25,839 nt of DNA from a virus. Below, one piece after another: positions 1 to 9,400 of the stretch (its first letter is position 1; each line of letters starts with the position of its first letter). The notes beneath the pieces were generated by a model, which saw only the letters and a program-made list of their open reading frames with translations, searched no databases and had not been told where the DNA came from. The stretch is from the IMG/VR virus record IMGVR_UViG_3300030101_000953, positions 4,612-30,450 of that record. One strand, written 5' to 3'. The translations under genes and the position numbers were made by a program.

Positions 1-2
1 AC

Positions 3-182
3 GATTTACTAGCGATGGAAGGACAGATACGCAAGAGAAGACAGAAAGAAGTATATGACAAGCAAGTGTTCAGAGAAAAGGTTATAACATATGTCGTATT
101 GGCAGTGGTTCTTGCTATTGGTACTAGTGTTTTGGGTGGGTTTGTATACGGTCTTATGGGGTTCGACAGAGGTTGGTGGTAA
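3..182 (+). CDS. small membrane protein, possibly 5'-truncated by window edge
   Basis: The frame is open from the window edge and ends with TAA at 180-182. The first ATG is at 15 and would give a 55-residue protein: a basic head (GQIRKRRQKEVYDKQ), then a hydrophobic span at about residues 24-50 (VITYVVLAVVLAIG...VYGLMGF), ending in GWW. This predicts one membrane helix, probably with the basic end in the cytoplasm. No ribosome site is visible before ATG 15, so the gene may start upstream of the window. Its last 92 nt overlap the next gene in another frame. The size and single helix would suit a lysis accessory or other small phage membrane protein, but no family is recognised. Confidence 0.55.
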   Translation, partial: DLLAMEGQIRKRRQKEVYDKQVFREKVITYVVLAVVLAIGTSVLGGFVYGLMGFDRGWW

Positions 183-561
183 CTGCGTAAGAAAAGACGG
201 TGGACAATACACGTTTGAGTGGCTTTGTACAGACAACAGTGGTATAATACATCTAGCACAATCTGACAACATCAAACAATGTTACACCTGCTTTCTCAAG
301 AAGTTCAGCGACTGGACATGGGAGCAAGAGAAAAGACTAGGCATAAGAGAAGACCCCAAATACATCACATGCCGTAGGTACAAAAGAAAAACAGCAAAGA
401 ATGGACAACAAGTCTGTTTATACAAAGGGGCAAATGACACATACACACTGGTAGTAGAGGGACAATGCCCAACAGAGTACAGATGTAAGTACGACCCTAA
501 TGGCAAAGAGCCCAACATAGACAGTGTAGTAGACTCACTCAACGATAGCTTTAAGAGATAA
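91..561 (+). CDS. Cys-rich protein with N-terminal membrane anchor, unknown function
   Basis: This 156-residue protein starts at ATG 91, with a purine-rich AGAAAAGG about ten bases upstream. Residues 6-24 (WFLLLVLVFWVGLYTVLWG) form a strong membrane or signal-anchor helix. The remainder is hydrophilic with eight cysteines (32, 46, 64, 67, 94, 109, 126, 132), which is compatible with an exported, disulfide-bonded or metal-binding domain in the periplasm. There is no lipobox. The membrane helix is encoded by the same DNA as the helix of the preceding gene. No later ATG offers a better start, and the Cys-rich part (from about 182 on) has no competing frame. No family is recognised. Confidence 0.65.
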   Translation: MSYWQWFLLLVLVFWVGLYTVLWGSTEVGGNCVRKDGGQYTFEWLCTDNSGIIHLAQSDNIKQCYTCFLKKFSDWTWEQEKRLGIREDPKYITCRRYKRKTAKNGQQVCLYKGANDTYTLVVEGQCPTEYRCKYDPNGKEPNIDSVVDSLNDSFKR

Positions 562-562
562 C

Positions 563-799
563 ATGGAAATAGACCCAGTAATATTTTGGAACGTAATACT
601 AACACTTGTTATAGCTCCTGCTATATGGACATTTCGTAATATGATGATTGAAGTAAAACGTATAGATATACTTCTCAACAGAACAAGAGAAGAGTATGCC
701 TCACGTGCCGAGTTGAAAGATGAGATGCAACATCTTATGGATGCACTACACAGGGTCGAAGATAAATTAGATAGAGTATTAAGTAGGGATAAATCATGA
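563..799 (+). CDS. membrane protein with C-terminal coiled coil (spanin- or holin-like topology)
   Basis: A 78-residue protein with a short N-terminal hydrophobic helix (residues about 8-23, FWNVILTLVIAPAIWTF) followed by a charged heptad-like segment (residues about 28-74, ending HRVEDKLDRVLSRDKS). A single membrane helix plus a coiled coil is the plan of many small phage proteins, including inner-membrane spanins and some holin accessories. No characteristic motif decides between them. The gene begins one base after the previous stop, with AAGAGA upstream, and its TGA overlaps the next ATG (ATGA at 796-799), so it is translationally coupled to the structural genes. Confidence 0.6.
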   Translation: MEIDPVIFWNVILTLVIAPAIWTFRNMMIEVKRIDILLNRTREEYASRAELKDEMQHLMDALHRVEDKLDRVLSRDKS

Positions 800-2592
800 G
801 CGAGCCACAAATAGGAATTCCACCAGGTTTTGGTACAAACCCCCCAAAAGAACCTGAAGCACCAAAGCAAAAACCTGTAGACCAGTATATGGGAGAGCAG
901 GCTCTCAATCCTACGCTGTCACCGCAAGCAGTGTATCAACCACAGATGCAGAAAGTGTATCAGGGCGAGCTCATAGATGAGAATGTAGGAGCTGTAACTG
1001 GTGATTTAACAAAACAACCCACTGTTGCAGGTACAGCTTTTGCAGGAGGACAAACAGGGCAGGCTGCTCTTGCTACTCCTACGATAATAGGACAGGCGCC
1101 CACAGTAGATGCTGCTACAGGAGCTGCTAGAAGAGAAGAAGCTGCACAAGGCACTACAACTATTGCGGATGCTCAGACAGGTGTGTCAACACAGATACAG
1201 CCCATCAAAGGTAGAGAAGTAGGTGCAAAAGAAATAGCTGAAGCTGCTACTGCTGACAGAGCCTTTATGGAAGATATGACAGCCGCACAGAGCGGCTTTG
1301 TAAGTGATGCACAAGCTGCAACTATGACTGTGTCACCTGAGATGACTGTGCAAGGACAGCTAGCAGAAATATCAAAACAGTTTGAAGGTGGTAAAGTACC
1401 AGCATTTGCTGCTGGCATAGTCCGTAAAGCGAACGCTATAATGGCACAGCGTGGTATGTCTGCCTCATCAATGGCAGGTGCCGCAATAACACAAGCTGTC
1501 ATGGAAGCCTCCCTACCAATAGCTACCCGTGACGCACAGACATACTACACCACTGCCATGAAGATTATGTCTAATGAGCAACAGGCTAATCTGTTTAACT
1601 CACAACAGAATATGAAGGTTGACTTAGCCAATGTCTCTAACAGACAGCAGATGACTCTAGCTAGAGCTCAGGTAGAAGCCTCTCTAGCTAATCAAGAATT
1701 AAAGAATCAGCAACAAGTGAACATCCTCAATGCTACACGACATGCTGAAGCGGCGAACATGACGTTTACACAAGAACAAAACCGAGTGTTCGCCAACTCT
1801 AAGATGATGGAGACTATGAATCTTCAGAACTTGAGTAACGAACAAACTACAGCTCTTGCTAACGCAGCCACACTCGCACAGATGGACATGGCTAACTTAA
1901 ATGCTAGACAACAGATGGCTGTGAACAATGCTAATAACTTTTTTAGCATGGATATGGCAAACTTGACAAATGAGCAACAATCCCGTATAATTAACCAACA
2001 GCAACAACAACAAGTATTGTTGTCTGACCAAGCATCACTCAATGCTGCAGAACAGTTCAACGCTACCTCACAGAACCAAACAACACAATTCTTTGCAGGA
2101 CTAGGCGCCGACATAAGTAAATTCAACGCAACATCCGCTAACGCATCTAACCAGTTCAATGCAGGACAGGCAAATGCTATGGCACAGTTCAACGCTAACG
2201 TGCAGAATGCACGTGAACAGTTCAACGCTAATAACAAGCAAGTTATAGCACAAAGTAATGCAAAATGGCGTCGTGATATCAACACTGCAAACACAGCAGC
2301 ACAGAACGCTGCTAATCAGGTAAATGCAGCAAATTACTACAATTTATCCAACACAGCACTCAACAACATCTGGCAACAGTTTAGGGATGAGGCAGATTAC
2401 GCCTATACAGCCTCAGAAAACGCCGCTGACAGGGCATTCAACTATGCTATGGCTATCTTAGAGTCAAATGTTACACAGAGCCTCTTTGACCAAAAAATAG
2501 CGCATGCAAACGCAAGTGCAATTGGTGGGTTCTTAGCTGATTTAGGTGTAAGTTATATAGCAAGCACAGCAGGAGGAGATAGTGACAAATAA
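796..2592 (+). CDS. Asn/Gln/Ala-rich virion structural protein with hendecad repeats
   Basis: This 598-residue protein has three regions. Residues 1-190 are Pro/Ala/Gly/Thr-rich and probably extended. Residues 195-250 include MAQRGMSASSMAGAAITQA and TRDAQTYY, a stretch I recall from marine phage virion proteins (recollection, not a search). Residues 258-554 are 27 consecutive 11-residue units such as FNAGQANAMAQ and FNANVQNAREQ, with no insertion or deletion; this is the hendecad periodicity of long helical coiled coils. The C-terminal 40 residues return to ordinary sequence (IGGFLADLGVSYIASTAGG). It sits directly before the two giant virion proteins, the place of gp14 in T7, so an internal core, ejection-channel or tail-associated role is inferred. 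AGGGA lies upstream of the start. Confidence 0.75.
   Translation: MSEPQIGIPPGFGTNPPKEPEAPKQKPVDQYMGEQALNPTLSPQAVYQPQMQKVYQGELIDENVGAVTGDLTKQPTVAGTAFAGGQTGQAALATPTIIGQAPTVDAATGAARREEAAQGTTTIADAQTGVSTQIQPIKGREVGAKEIAEAATADRAFMEDMTAAQSGFVSDAQAATMTVSPEMTVQGQLAEISKQFEGGKVPAFAAGIVRKANAIMAQRGMSASSMAGAAITQAVMEASLPIATRDAQTYYTTAMKIMSNEQQANLFNSQQNMKVDLANVSNRQQMTLARAQVEASLANQELKNQQQVNILNATRHAEAANMTFTQEQNRVFANSKMMETMNLQNLSNEQTTALANAATLAQMDMANLNARQQMAVNNANNFFSMDMANLTNEQQSRIINQQQQQQVLLSDQASLNAAEQFNATSQNQTTQFFAGLGADISKFNATSANASNQFNAGQANAMAQFNANVQNAREQFNANNKQVIAQSNAKWRRDINTANTAAQNAANQVNAANYYNLSNTALNNIWQQFRDEADYAYTASENAADRAFNYAMAILESNVTQSLFDQKIAHANASAIGGFLADLGVSYIASTAGGDSDK
1567..2457 (+). repeat. 27 contiguous 33-nt / 11-residue (hendecad) units inside the structural gene
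   Basis: Starting at codon 258 (MSNEQQANLFN), the protein can be cut into 27 consecutive blocks of exactly 11 residues. A small or hydrophobic residue recurs at the block start, and F/L/A/V-N at the end (LAN, MAN, QFN, QVN). The best-conserved blocks, codons 443-486, also repeat at DNA level: cagttcaacgct or close variants recur at exact 33- or 66-nt spacing (ttc at 2056, 2122, 2155, 2188, 2221). Two further upstream blocks (AQTYYTTAMKI and the one before it) can be aligned weakly. This is a protein-coding repeat, not a CRISPR: there are no spacers and the frame is maintained. Confidence 0.8.
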
Positions 2593-2849
2593 TGTTTAGC
2601 ACAATTATTCAAAACATAGCAAAAGGCATGGTTGCTCGTAGACTTATAGGGGGCGGAAAAGATGGAAAAGGTGTGTCAGCACAGGATTATCTTAAAGATG
2701 TAGTAGCTGAAAGAGTTAGCCTAGACGAGTATATGAGAACTACAAAAGTAGCAGGCAAAACTAAAGGTAAATCTTTTGCAGCTAAATCAGTAAGTCCTGA
2801 GAGTGGTATTATGACATACAGGCGTGCAGTAGAAAAGATGAGGTCATAG
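2592..2849 (+). CDS. small basic protein of the structural module, unknown
   Basis: An 85-residue protein, starting at the ATG within TAATG of the preceding stop. It has a short amphipathic N-terminus (MFSTIIQNIAKGMVARRLIGGG) and a lysine-rich remainder (KVAGKTKGKSFAAKSV). No cysteines, no clear membrane helix and no recognised motif. Its position between the hendecad protein and the other virion genes, on the same strand and tightly coupled, suggests a virion or assembly protein, but that is inference from context only. Confidence 0.6.
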   Translation: MFSTIIQNIAKGMVARRLIGGGKDGKGVSAQDYLKDVVAERVSLDEYMRTTKVAGKTKGKSFAAKSVSPESGIMTYRRAVEKMRS

Positions 2850-2850
2850 C

Positions 2851-3420
2851 ATGGAAGCAGAATTTAAAGAAGAATTGAAGATGCCATCCGGCAGAACTCG
2901 TTCCATGTTTGAGGCACCTGTGCCGGGGCAATCATTAACCAAAGAACCCGGTAAATATCCTTGGGAAAGTCCTCCACAATTCAATAATATTGATGAAGCT
3001 ATGCAACATTATCTCAATCGTTTTCAAGACGAAAAGGTAATGTTTAATTTATTTTCTCTTATGGAAGCAAAAGTGCCCGTCACATCAATAGCAGAAAGCA
3101 TGATATTGCACGGCTTTGCCGAAGGTTTGTACAATCCTGATGTAGGTATGTTAGTGGCTAATGATTTAATGGAAGTATTAGTTGCTATGGCTGAAGAGGC
3201 TGACATCAAATATGAAATGGGCGTAAGAGATGATATGAGCGAAGACTATCGTAGAGCAGGTGAGTTAAAAGCTGTAATGGCAGAACGTGAGAAAGGCGAT
3301 GTGCCTAAAGTAAAAGAAGTTATTGAACAAGCAAAACCTCAACAAACTCCACAGCAAGGAGGCTTGATGGCTAAAGCACCTGCACCAACACCAGAACCCC
3401 AACCAGAAGAAGTAATGTAA
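2851..3420 (+). CDS. conserved-looking marine phage structural-module protein
   Basis: This 189-residue protein has a central block that looks conserved: PGQSLTKEPGKYPWESPP (residues 25-42), a helical region with SIAESMILHGFAEGLYNPDVG (about 75-95), and a final low-complexity Pro/Gln/Glu tail (about 160-189). I recall the LTKEPG..PW..PP pattern from marine podophage and myophage proteins without an assigned function; this was not verified by a search. GAGGT lies about eight bases before the ATG. Its TAA shares a base with the next ATG (TAATG), so it is co-translated with the large internal virion genes. A role in virion structure or assembly is inferred. Confidence 0.65.
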   Translation: MEAEFKEELKMPSGRTRSMFEAPVPGQSLTKEPGKYPWESPPQFNNIDEAMQHYLNRFQDEKVMFNLFSLMEAKVPVTSIAESMILHGFAEGLYNPDVGMLVANDLMEVLVAMAEEADIKYEMGVRDDMSEDYRRAGELKAVMAEREKGDVPKVKEVIEQAKPQQTPQQGGLMAKAPAPTPEPQPEEVM

Positions 3421-6413
3421 TGGCACTATTATCATCAGTATTTGGAACCGCACTAGGAGCTGCTGCTAAAGTAGGCTCAAGAGAAATACGTGAATCTCGT
3501 GAAAGAGACAGAGCTAGTGCAGAAGAATTTAAACAACTGATACAAAAACAAAAAGCTGCATACGCTGAGAAACAAGCTGCAGCAAAAAAGAAAAGTGATG
3601 AAGTTACCGATATAGCAGGGTTTCTTCAAGGTCAGGAAGGCTATGATAAATTTAATAGCACTGAACTAAATGACTTGGCAAAAGAGTTAATATCTTTAAG
3701 TGGTGGTGATGCTGCAAAAGCTAAAGGGTATTTTGTAGACAATGTTAAAGAAGGTAAAGTAAAACTAATTCCACAGCAAATGGTGGCACCCACAGTAACA
3801 GGCGCTACAGACATAGGACTTGTAGATGGCAGACCTCAAAGACCTAAGCTTGATGTAGAGATAAAACCAATATCTGAAATTGTAGAGGCACAAAAGAAAA
3901 AAGAAGCAAAGAAGGGCGATGTTGTATCACAAACATTGTTAGCTTTATCTCCTGTGAAAAAGAAAGGTTTTTTTGCGGAAGCATTAACTGGTAAAGATAT
4001 GGGCACCATACAAAGAGAAGCCTTAGCCTCACTTGGTATGACAGAAAAAGACTTACAAGTAATGTCAGAGAGTATTACTAATAATGTAGATGGACCACAA
4101 AGTGCAGCATTTAAAATACTTGCGGAAGAAAATGATGGCGAGTTTGCCATACAAAGTGCTAAAGAAATGTCTAAAACTGTTTTAAATATGTTAAACACTG
4201 CTGATGGAGCTAAATTATATAATCCTAACCTTACTAAAGATATGGTTGCAGGCTACAAAGATGTGCCAGTAGGGTCATTAGCAGGACTTAGGTCGCCTGA
4301 AGATGCTATTGCTGGTGCTAGCACAGTTAAAGAACCCATAATTAAAAAATTTCATCCAGTAAAAGAGTTTATAAGATTAAATAATTTATTTTTATCATCA
4401 ACAAATGAAGATGAAAGATTAAAGTATGCAAAAGAATTACTAGGTGTAAGTGCTATAGTAATGAATGAAAATGCTAATATGCAGCAGACAAGTCAAGTAT
4501 CAAACGCAGTTAAGGATTTAACAAACGGCACTGTAACTCGATTAAAAAATTTAGCACCAACCATACCATCTAAAATGAGAGATGACATAAATTTTGATGC
4601 AGAGATGGTAGATATAGATAGGTTGACAAGTGAAGCGCTGCTCTTACAAGCAACTCCGGGTGCTGGCGTGCAAGCAATAAATAAATTTTTAGAGTTAAAT
4701 CAAAAAGCAACTGAGTTATTTAGGAAAATAAGACCATTTGATGAGCTTTCTAAATTTAAAGACAAACACAAAAATACTATTAAACTTGTGAATACTTTAG
4801 AAGCCTCTGCTGGACTAATGGCAAAGTTTCCAACAGATAAAAGAACAGAATATACAGAAGTAATATACGGTGGAGAAAATATAGATGCTTTAAGTGAACA
4901 ACTGAATCAAGCATTAGAAGATAAGAATGAAGCAAAAATAGATGCTATACACAAATTAGCCGCTAGAATTACAGGTGAATTACAAGATGCTAGCCCAGGT
5001 GGAAAACAAGAAGAAATAAACGCCCTAAGAAAAATATTAACAGAACAATTCACAGCACAAAAAAGAGAAGAGACCGGTAATCTTAACGCATCATTAGATG
5101 ATAGAGAAAAAGCAAGAATTGAAGAAATACTAACGAATAAAGTATTTAACAACGGTGTAACTAAAAAGGTAGGAAAAGATATATTTATGTTAGTCCCTAG
5201 TAGGAATGCTGCAGGGGGCACTGAAATGAAACGTATACCTATTAGTATAAAGGTGGATGGAAGCACGGTTAATTTGTTACCGGGTCAAGATACTACTGAT
5301 TATCAAAAAAGCGTTAAAACTCACGAAAAAATGGATAACGCTCTTGTGCGTTTAGGTCGGCTAGACACATTACTAGACAAAAATGGTTTGATACTAGGAG
5401 GGACAGGAGAGTTTATAAATACTGTTTATAACACTGTGGGTGTATTTGATGAAGTTCTACAAGCTACTGCAAATATAAAAATTCTTAAAAATTTTACTAA
5501 TACTGAATTATTAGCGTTTCAAACAGAAGCGCAACAAATTACTACACAGTTCATATCCGCTGCAAAAGATGAGTTATTTGATGACCCCAGACTGTCAGAC
5601 CAAGACTTATCACTAGTTATAAAATATATAAGTGTGTTAAATACCCCTGCTAATGCAACAAAATTTATATCTAAAGCACAAGCAGCTGTGGCTATAGCAG
5701 GGCTAAGAAGAATATTTCTTAAACAAAGAGTTTTACGTGCATTAGATATGTTAGGAAAGACTGGTGCTGAAGCTTTTAGTTTTGATGATTTTACAACTGC
5801 TAGTGTGAAGATACATAAGTTCGATGATAATGGCAAGTTAATCCCTGGAGCAACCATACAAAAAGGTCTTCAGATGGTAAACTTAGAAAAAGACAGTTTA
5901 GCTAGAAATATTTTTGTTGATTTATTACGGCAAAGAGGCTTAAACGCAGCAGCTCAACAAATATTTGGTAAGTTTGAGCAAGTAGACGACCCTAATAGAC
6001 CCGGTCAAAAAATAAATAAACTCGTAGGTCTTGATTACGAAAAAATGAAAAACTACTTCAACGAACAAGGTGGTGGTTATAGACACAATAAAAACAGACA
6101 ATTATTAGTTGGTGCTCAAGCTGCAAATGAGTTGATGAAAGATTTAGCAGCCACATTTGAACTTACACATCAAACAATTAGTGAAGTTTCTGGCTACGGG
6201 GTAGTAGGAGACCCTGACAGACGTTTTGATGCAGGTGCAAATAGTGGAGCGTATGGTGTGCTGTCCACCAATGTTCAAACAGAAGGATATCAAATTGATA
6301 CAGACGCATACGATGAAAACGTAGCGAATGCAATACGTATACTAGGTCAGGACACTTATGACAAGATGGTGGCTTCAGGTAGAAAATTTTATGGTGTTAG
6401 GATATTAGGATGA
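3420..6413 (+). CDS. large internal virion protein (T7 gp15-like by size and position)
   Basis: A 997-residue, mostly helical, lysine/glutamate-rich protein. A charged coiled-coil-like segment occupies residues about 20-60 (RESRERDRASAEEF...KKKSDE). A later region (about 640-770) contains GRLDTLLDKNGLILGG, FQTEAQQITTQF and DDPRLSDQDLSLVIKYI, patterns that resemble helical parts of other phage internal proteins. There is no signal peptide, and no transglycosylase or hydrolase motif is seen. It starts at TAATG and ends ATGA into the next gene. In T7-like phages two very large proteins in this order (gp15, gp16) form the internal core that is ejected to build the DNA channel; the same role is inferred here from size, order and helicity, not from demonstrated homology. 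Confidence 0.65.
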   Translation: MALLSSVFGTALGAAAKVGSREIRESRERDRASAEEFKQLIQKQKAAYAEKQAAAKKKSDEVTDIAGFLQGQEGYDKFNSTELNDLAKELISLSGGDAAKAKGYFVDNVKEGKVKLIPQQMVAPTVTGATDIGLVDGRPQRPKLDVEIKPISEIVEAQKKKEAKKGDVVSQTLLALSPVKKKGFFAEALTGKDMGTIQREALASLGMTEKDLQVMSESITNNVDGPQSAAFKILAEENDGEFAIQSAKEMSKTVLNMLNTADGAKLYNPNLTKDMVAGYKDVPVGSLAGLRSPEDAIAGASTVKEPIIKKFHPVKEFIRLNNLFLSSTNEDERLKYAKELLGVSAIVMNENANMQQTSQVSNAVKDLTNGTVTRLKNLAPTIPSKMRDDINFDAEMVDIDRLTSEALLLQATPGAGVQAINKFLELNQKATELFRKIRPFDELSKFKDKHKNTIKLVNTLEASAGLMAKFPTDKRTEYTEVIYGGENIDALSEQLNQALEDKNEAKIDAIHKLAARITGELQDASPGGKQEEINALRKILTEQFTAQKREETGNLNASLDDREKARIEEILTNKVFNNGVTKKVGKDIFMLVPSRNAAGGTEMKRIPISIKVDGSTVNLLPGQDTTDYQKSVKTHEKMDNALVRLGRLDTLLDKNGLILGGTGEFINTVYNTVGVFDEVLQATANIKILKNFTNTELLAFQTEAQQITTQFISAAKDELFDDPRLSDQDLSLVIKYISVLNTPANATKFISKAQAAVAIAGLRRIFLKQRVLRALDMLGKTGAEAFSFDDFTTASVKIHKFDDNGKLIPGATIQKGLQMVNLEKDSLARNIFVDLLRQRGLNAAAQQIFGKFEQVDDPNRPGQKINKLVGLDYEKMKNYFNEQGGGYRHNKNRQLLVGAQAANELMKDLAATFELTHQTISEVSGYGVVGDPDRRFDAGANSGAYGVLSTNVQTEGYQIDTDAYDENVANAIRILGQDTYDKMVASGRKFYGVRILG

Positions 6414-9400
6414 GCAAAGACAACGATAAAGATAAATCAGCAAAAGACTTTTTGTATGCGGGTGTAGACCCAGAGGTTGCATCAAACTTTTTCGAGAATG
6501 ACATACTCAGTGATATACAAACTCGTACAATGCCTAGAGATGAGCGCCCAACTATAGGGGACTCTATTTTAAACTACGGTTACGAAGCGTATAAGAAAAA
6601 TGTTCTTAACCCTGCAATAGATTCTATTAGTCCATTTAAGTTTCCAGAGGAAGGGCTTCAAGAAATAGATTATCAAGGTGTTTTAGATTATGTAAAAAAC
6701 ATAAAACTAAAAGAAGCTGATGAAGTGAGCCCATACAGTTTTGCTACCACTTTTGGTGCAAAAGTTCTTTCAAATAAAGCAAAAGACATTGATGCTCGAA
6801 ACGCAAGAATGAATGCAAAAATAGAAGAGGGTATAGACTATGGACAACAGATACATGTGCCTATTATAGATGCACTTAAAAAGTCTTACAAAGAGGGGTC
6901 TTTCAGACCTTTTACTAATGCCTTAACAAAAAGTTCAGGTGCTCCTCTTGGGAACCGTCCTTATGGCATGAGTGATGTGTTGATGGTTGGAGCATTTAAG
7001 TTAAAAGATTTACTTGCACCTGAAGTATTATCCGCAACTGAAGCAAGTAGTTTTATAGAAGATTCGTTAGTTCTACAAGGAAAGTTAGGTTTTGCAGACA
7101 CAGAAGAAGAGTATATGAAAGCTTTACGAGCTCACGTCACTAAAAAGAACGGGGGGTTTGATAGAGAAATAAAAATAACAAAAGATGATGAAGCAGGTGT
7201 TTTTGAACCAAAATACTACGTTCAAATAGAAAAAGATGACGGTACATTTACAAAAGCATCTAACCCTTTACAGACAACATATGATTTTATGGCTAGAGCG
7301 TCGGGTCAGCTGGGATTTGATATAGCTGCAGGTTCAGTGGATATGTTGGCTGCTTCACAGTCAGCAAGAGTGGCACAAGGCACTACAAAAGCTCTAGTGG
7401 GAAAAATACCTATAGTAGGACAAATTGTTCCAAAATTAATGGGAGCTGCTGCTTTCATGTACGTAGCATATTCATCTGGTGTTGCTTACGAAGAAGTTAG
7501 AAATAAATATTTAAAGAAATATTTAGGTTTAACAGATGAAGAAGCAGACGTTTTTGAAAGTATGATTAAAGTAGGGACTGCACCTGTCAGAGGTGACTTA
7601 AGCGATGAAGAAATACTTAGTGCAAGAGTAACTGCTGGAGCTAACGTATTTGGTACTGTAATAGACAAAGTGATACAAGCAGGGACTTCTTTACGTACAC
7701 TTAGAGAAGGCGGATTAGACGACGTAGATGATGCAACATTAGAAAAGTTACAAGCAGACTTAGCAGGTATGCAAGAAAACATAGCTATCGGACAGAGCAG
7801 AAAAATACCTTTTATAGGCAAAGGAAATACAGAAAATCCTTACATATCTGGTAATTATAACATGGACGTGTATCCTCAAATGGTAATTGCTAGTCAAAAG
7901 AAGGAGCTAACCAAGCCGGGAGGAGAGCTTGACTTAGGGGTTGATTTAGGAACATTTTTATTACATCAATATACTCCTAGTCCCATACTTAATAGATTCG
8001 CAATGTTTACATCACAAACTAACCCTATTATTCCAGGGGCGATGAAATTACTTTCAAGAAAACTTGTAAATTACTCTAAGCAATTTTTAAAGCAGGAGCT
8101 AATATCATTTGATGACTATAGACAATTTAAAGACGTGTACAAACAACTAGACTCAGTCTATAGAACAATGAGTAAAGAAGGCAAAAACAGCTTTGATAGA
8201 ATGGCTAAGAAATTAGGTGCATTAGATGAGACTTTTGCCATGTTACGAGCGTATGATGCTAAGTTAAAATATAATGTTGTATTCGATGCGATAGGTAACG
8301 CCTCTTATGACTTAACAGGTCTTAGAACTAAATTAATAAAAACTATGTTTGAGGGTGAGGGGCAAATACCTAAGTCAGGTATGGAACTAAAGGACACACC
8401 ATTAAAAGATATAAAAGCTTCTAAAAAGAACATATTTAAGTCTGAGGGTTCTTATACACTAAATCAAATAAGAGACGACTTATTAGAGCTTGGAGGAGTT
8501 ACAGGAAAAGGAACTACACGTAAGAGAACATTAACTGTGAATCAGATGAGGGCAGCCACAGAACAATTTAAAGAAAAATATGTAGACTTTTTGCCCAAGG
8601 ACAGTGAATTATTTAAAATGTCAAATGTTCAAACTCCTGCAGAATTATTACATCAATACGCTATATTATTAGGTAGAGTTGCATACAAAAAATATGCAGA
8701 TGTGGGAGTTAAAGAAGGTAATAAAGTGTTATTTGACCAAGCCATATCTATGAGAAATGATATACTTGATTTATTATCTAACCCAATAGTTGGTAAAGCA
8801 GATGGCGTAAAAGCAGAAGATGTTGGTCAGATTAAAACTCTCATGGGAGAGGCAAATGATTTCTATAAAGAAACTCTAAGATTGCGAGGAAAAATAGAAG
8901 AGGGACAAACTTTTCAAAGAGAGCTTATATCTGCACTAAAGAGAGGCGATTCATCTATATTGTTAAACAAGCTTTTAACAACGCCAACACGGGGGTTTGG
9001 TGTAGAACAGTTACGTAATATAGACGCTCAAGTTAAGTACTTAAATAAAAAGTTATTTGATGCAGGTCCTAAACTAAAAGTACGAGTTGATGGGAAGGAG
9101 TTTGAAGGCGCAACACTAGAAGCAGGTTCTTTAGATGATTTGTTAGGTCAAAATGGATTAAGTAGACTACGTACAAAATTATCTAAATTCAATATTCAAG
9201 AGGATATGTTTGATGATGTAACAGGAAATCTGTCAAATACATATCAGGATTTACAACTAGATTTTTCTGCTCAGCTTTACTTAAAATTAGCTAATCAAAC
9301 AGGGGTATTTCCGGGAAGGAAAAAAGATGATGTAGGTATATCAGAGTTTTTAGAATCTTTAGATGATGACCAACTTTCTTTGTTAGGCATAGATAACACA

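Noticed and set aside
2053-2233. CRISPR-like periodic repeats
   Set aside because: The 33-nt period keeps reading frame within a coding gene and there are no unique spacers.
1824-2294. Minus-strand Cys/Leu-rich frame opposite the hendecad repeats
   Set aside because: Generated by the repeated Asn/Ala/Gln codons read antisense; no ribosome site or context.
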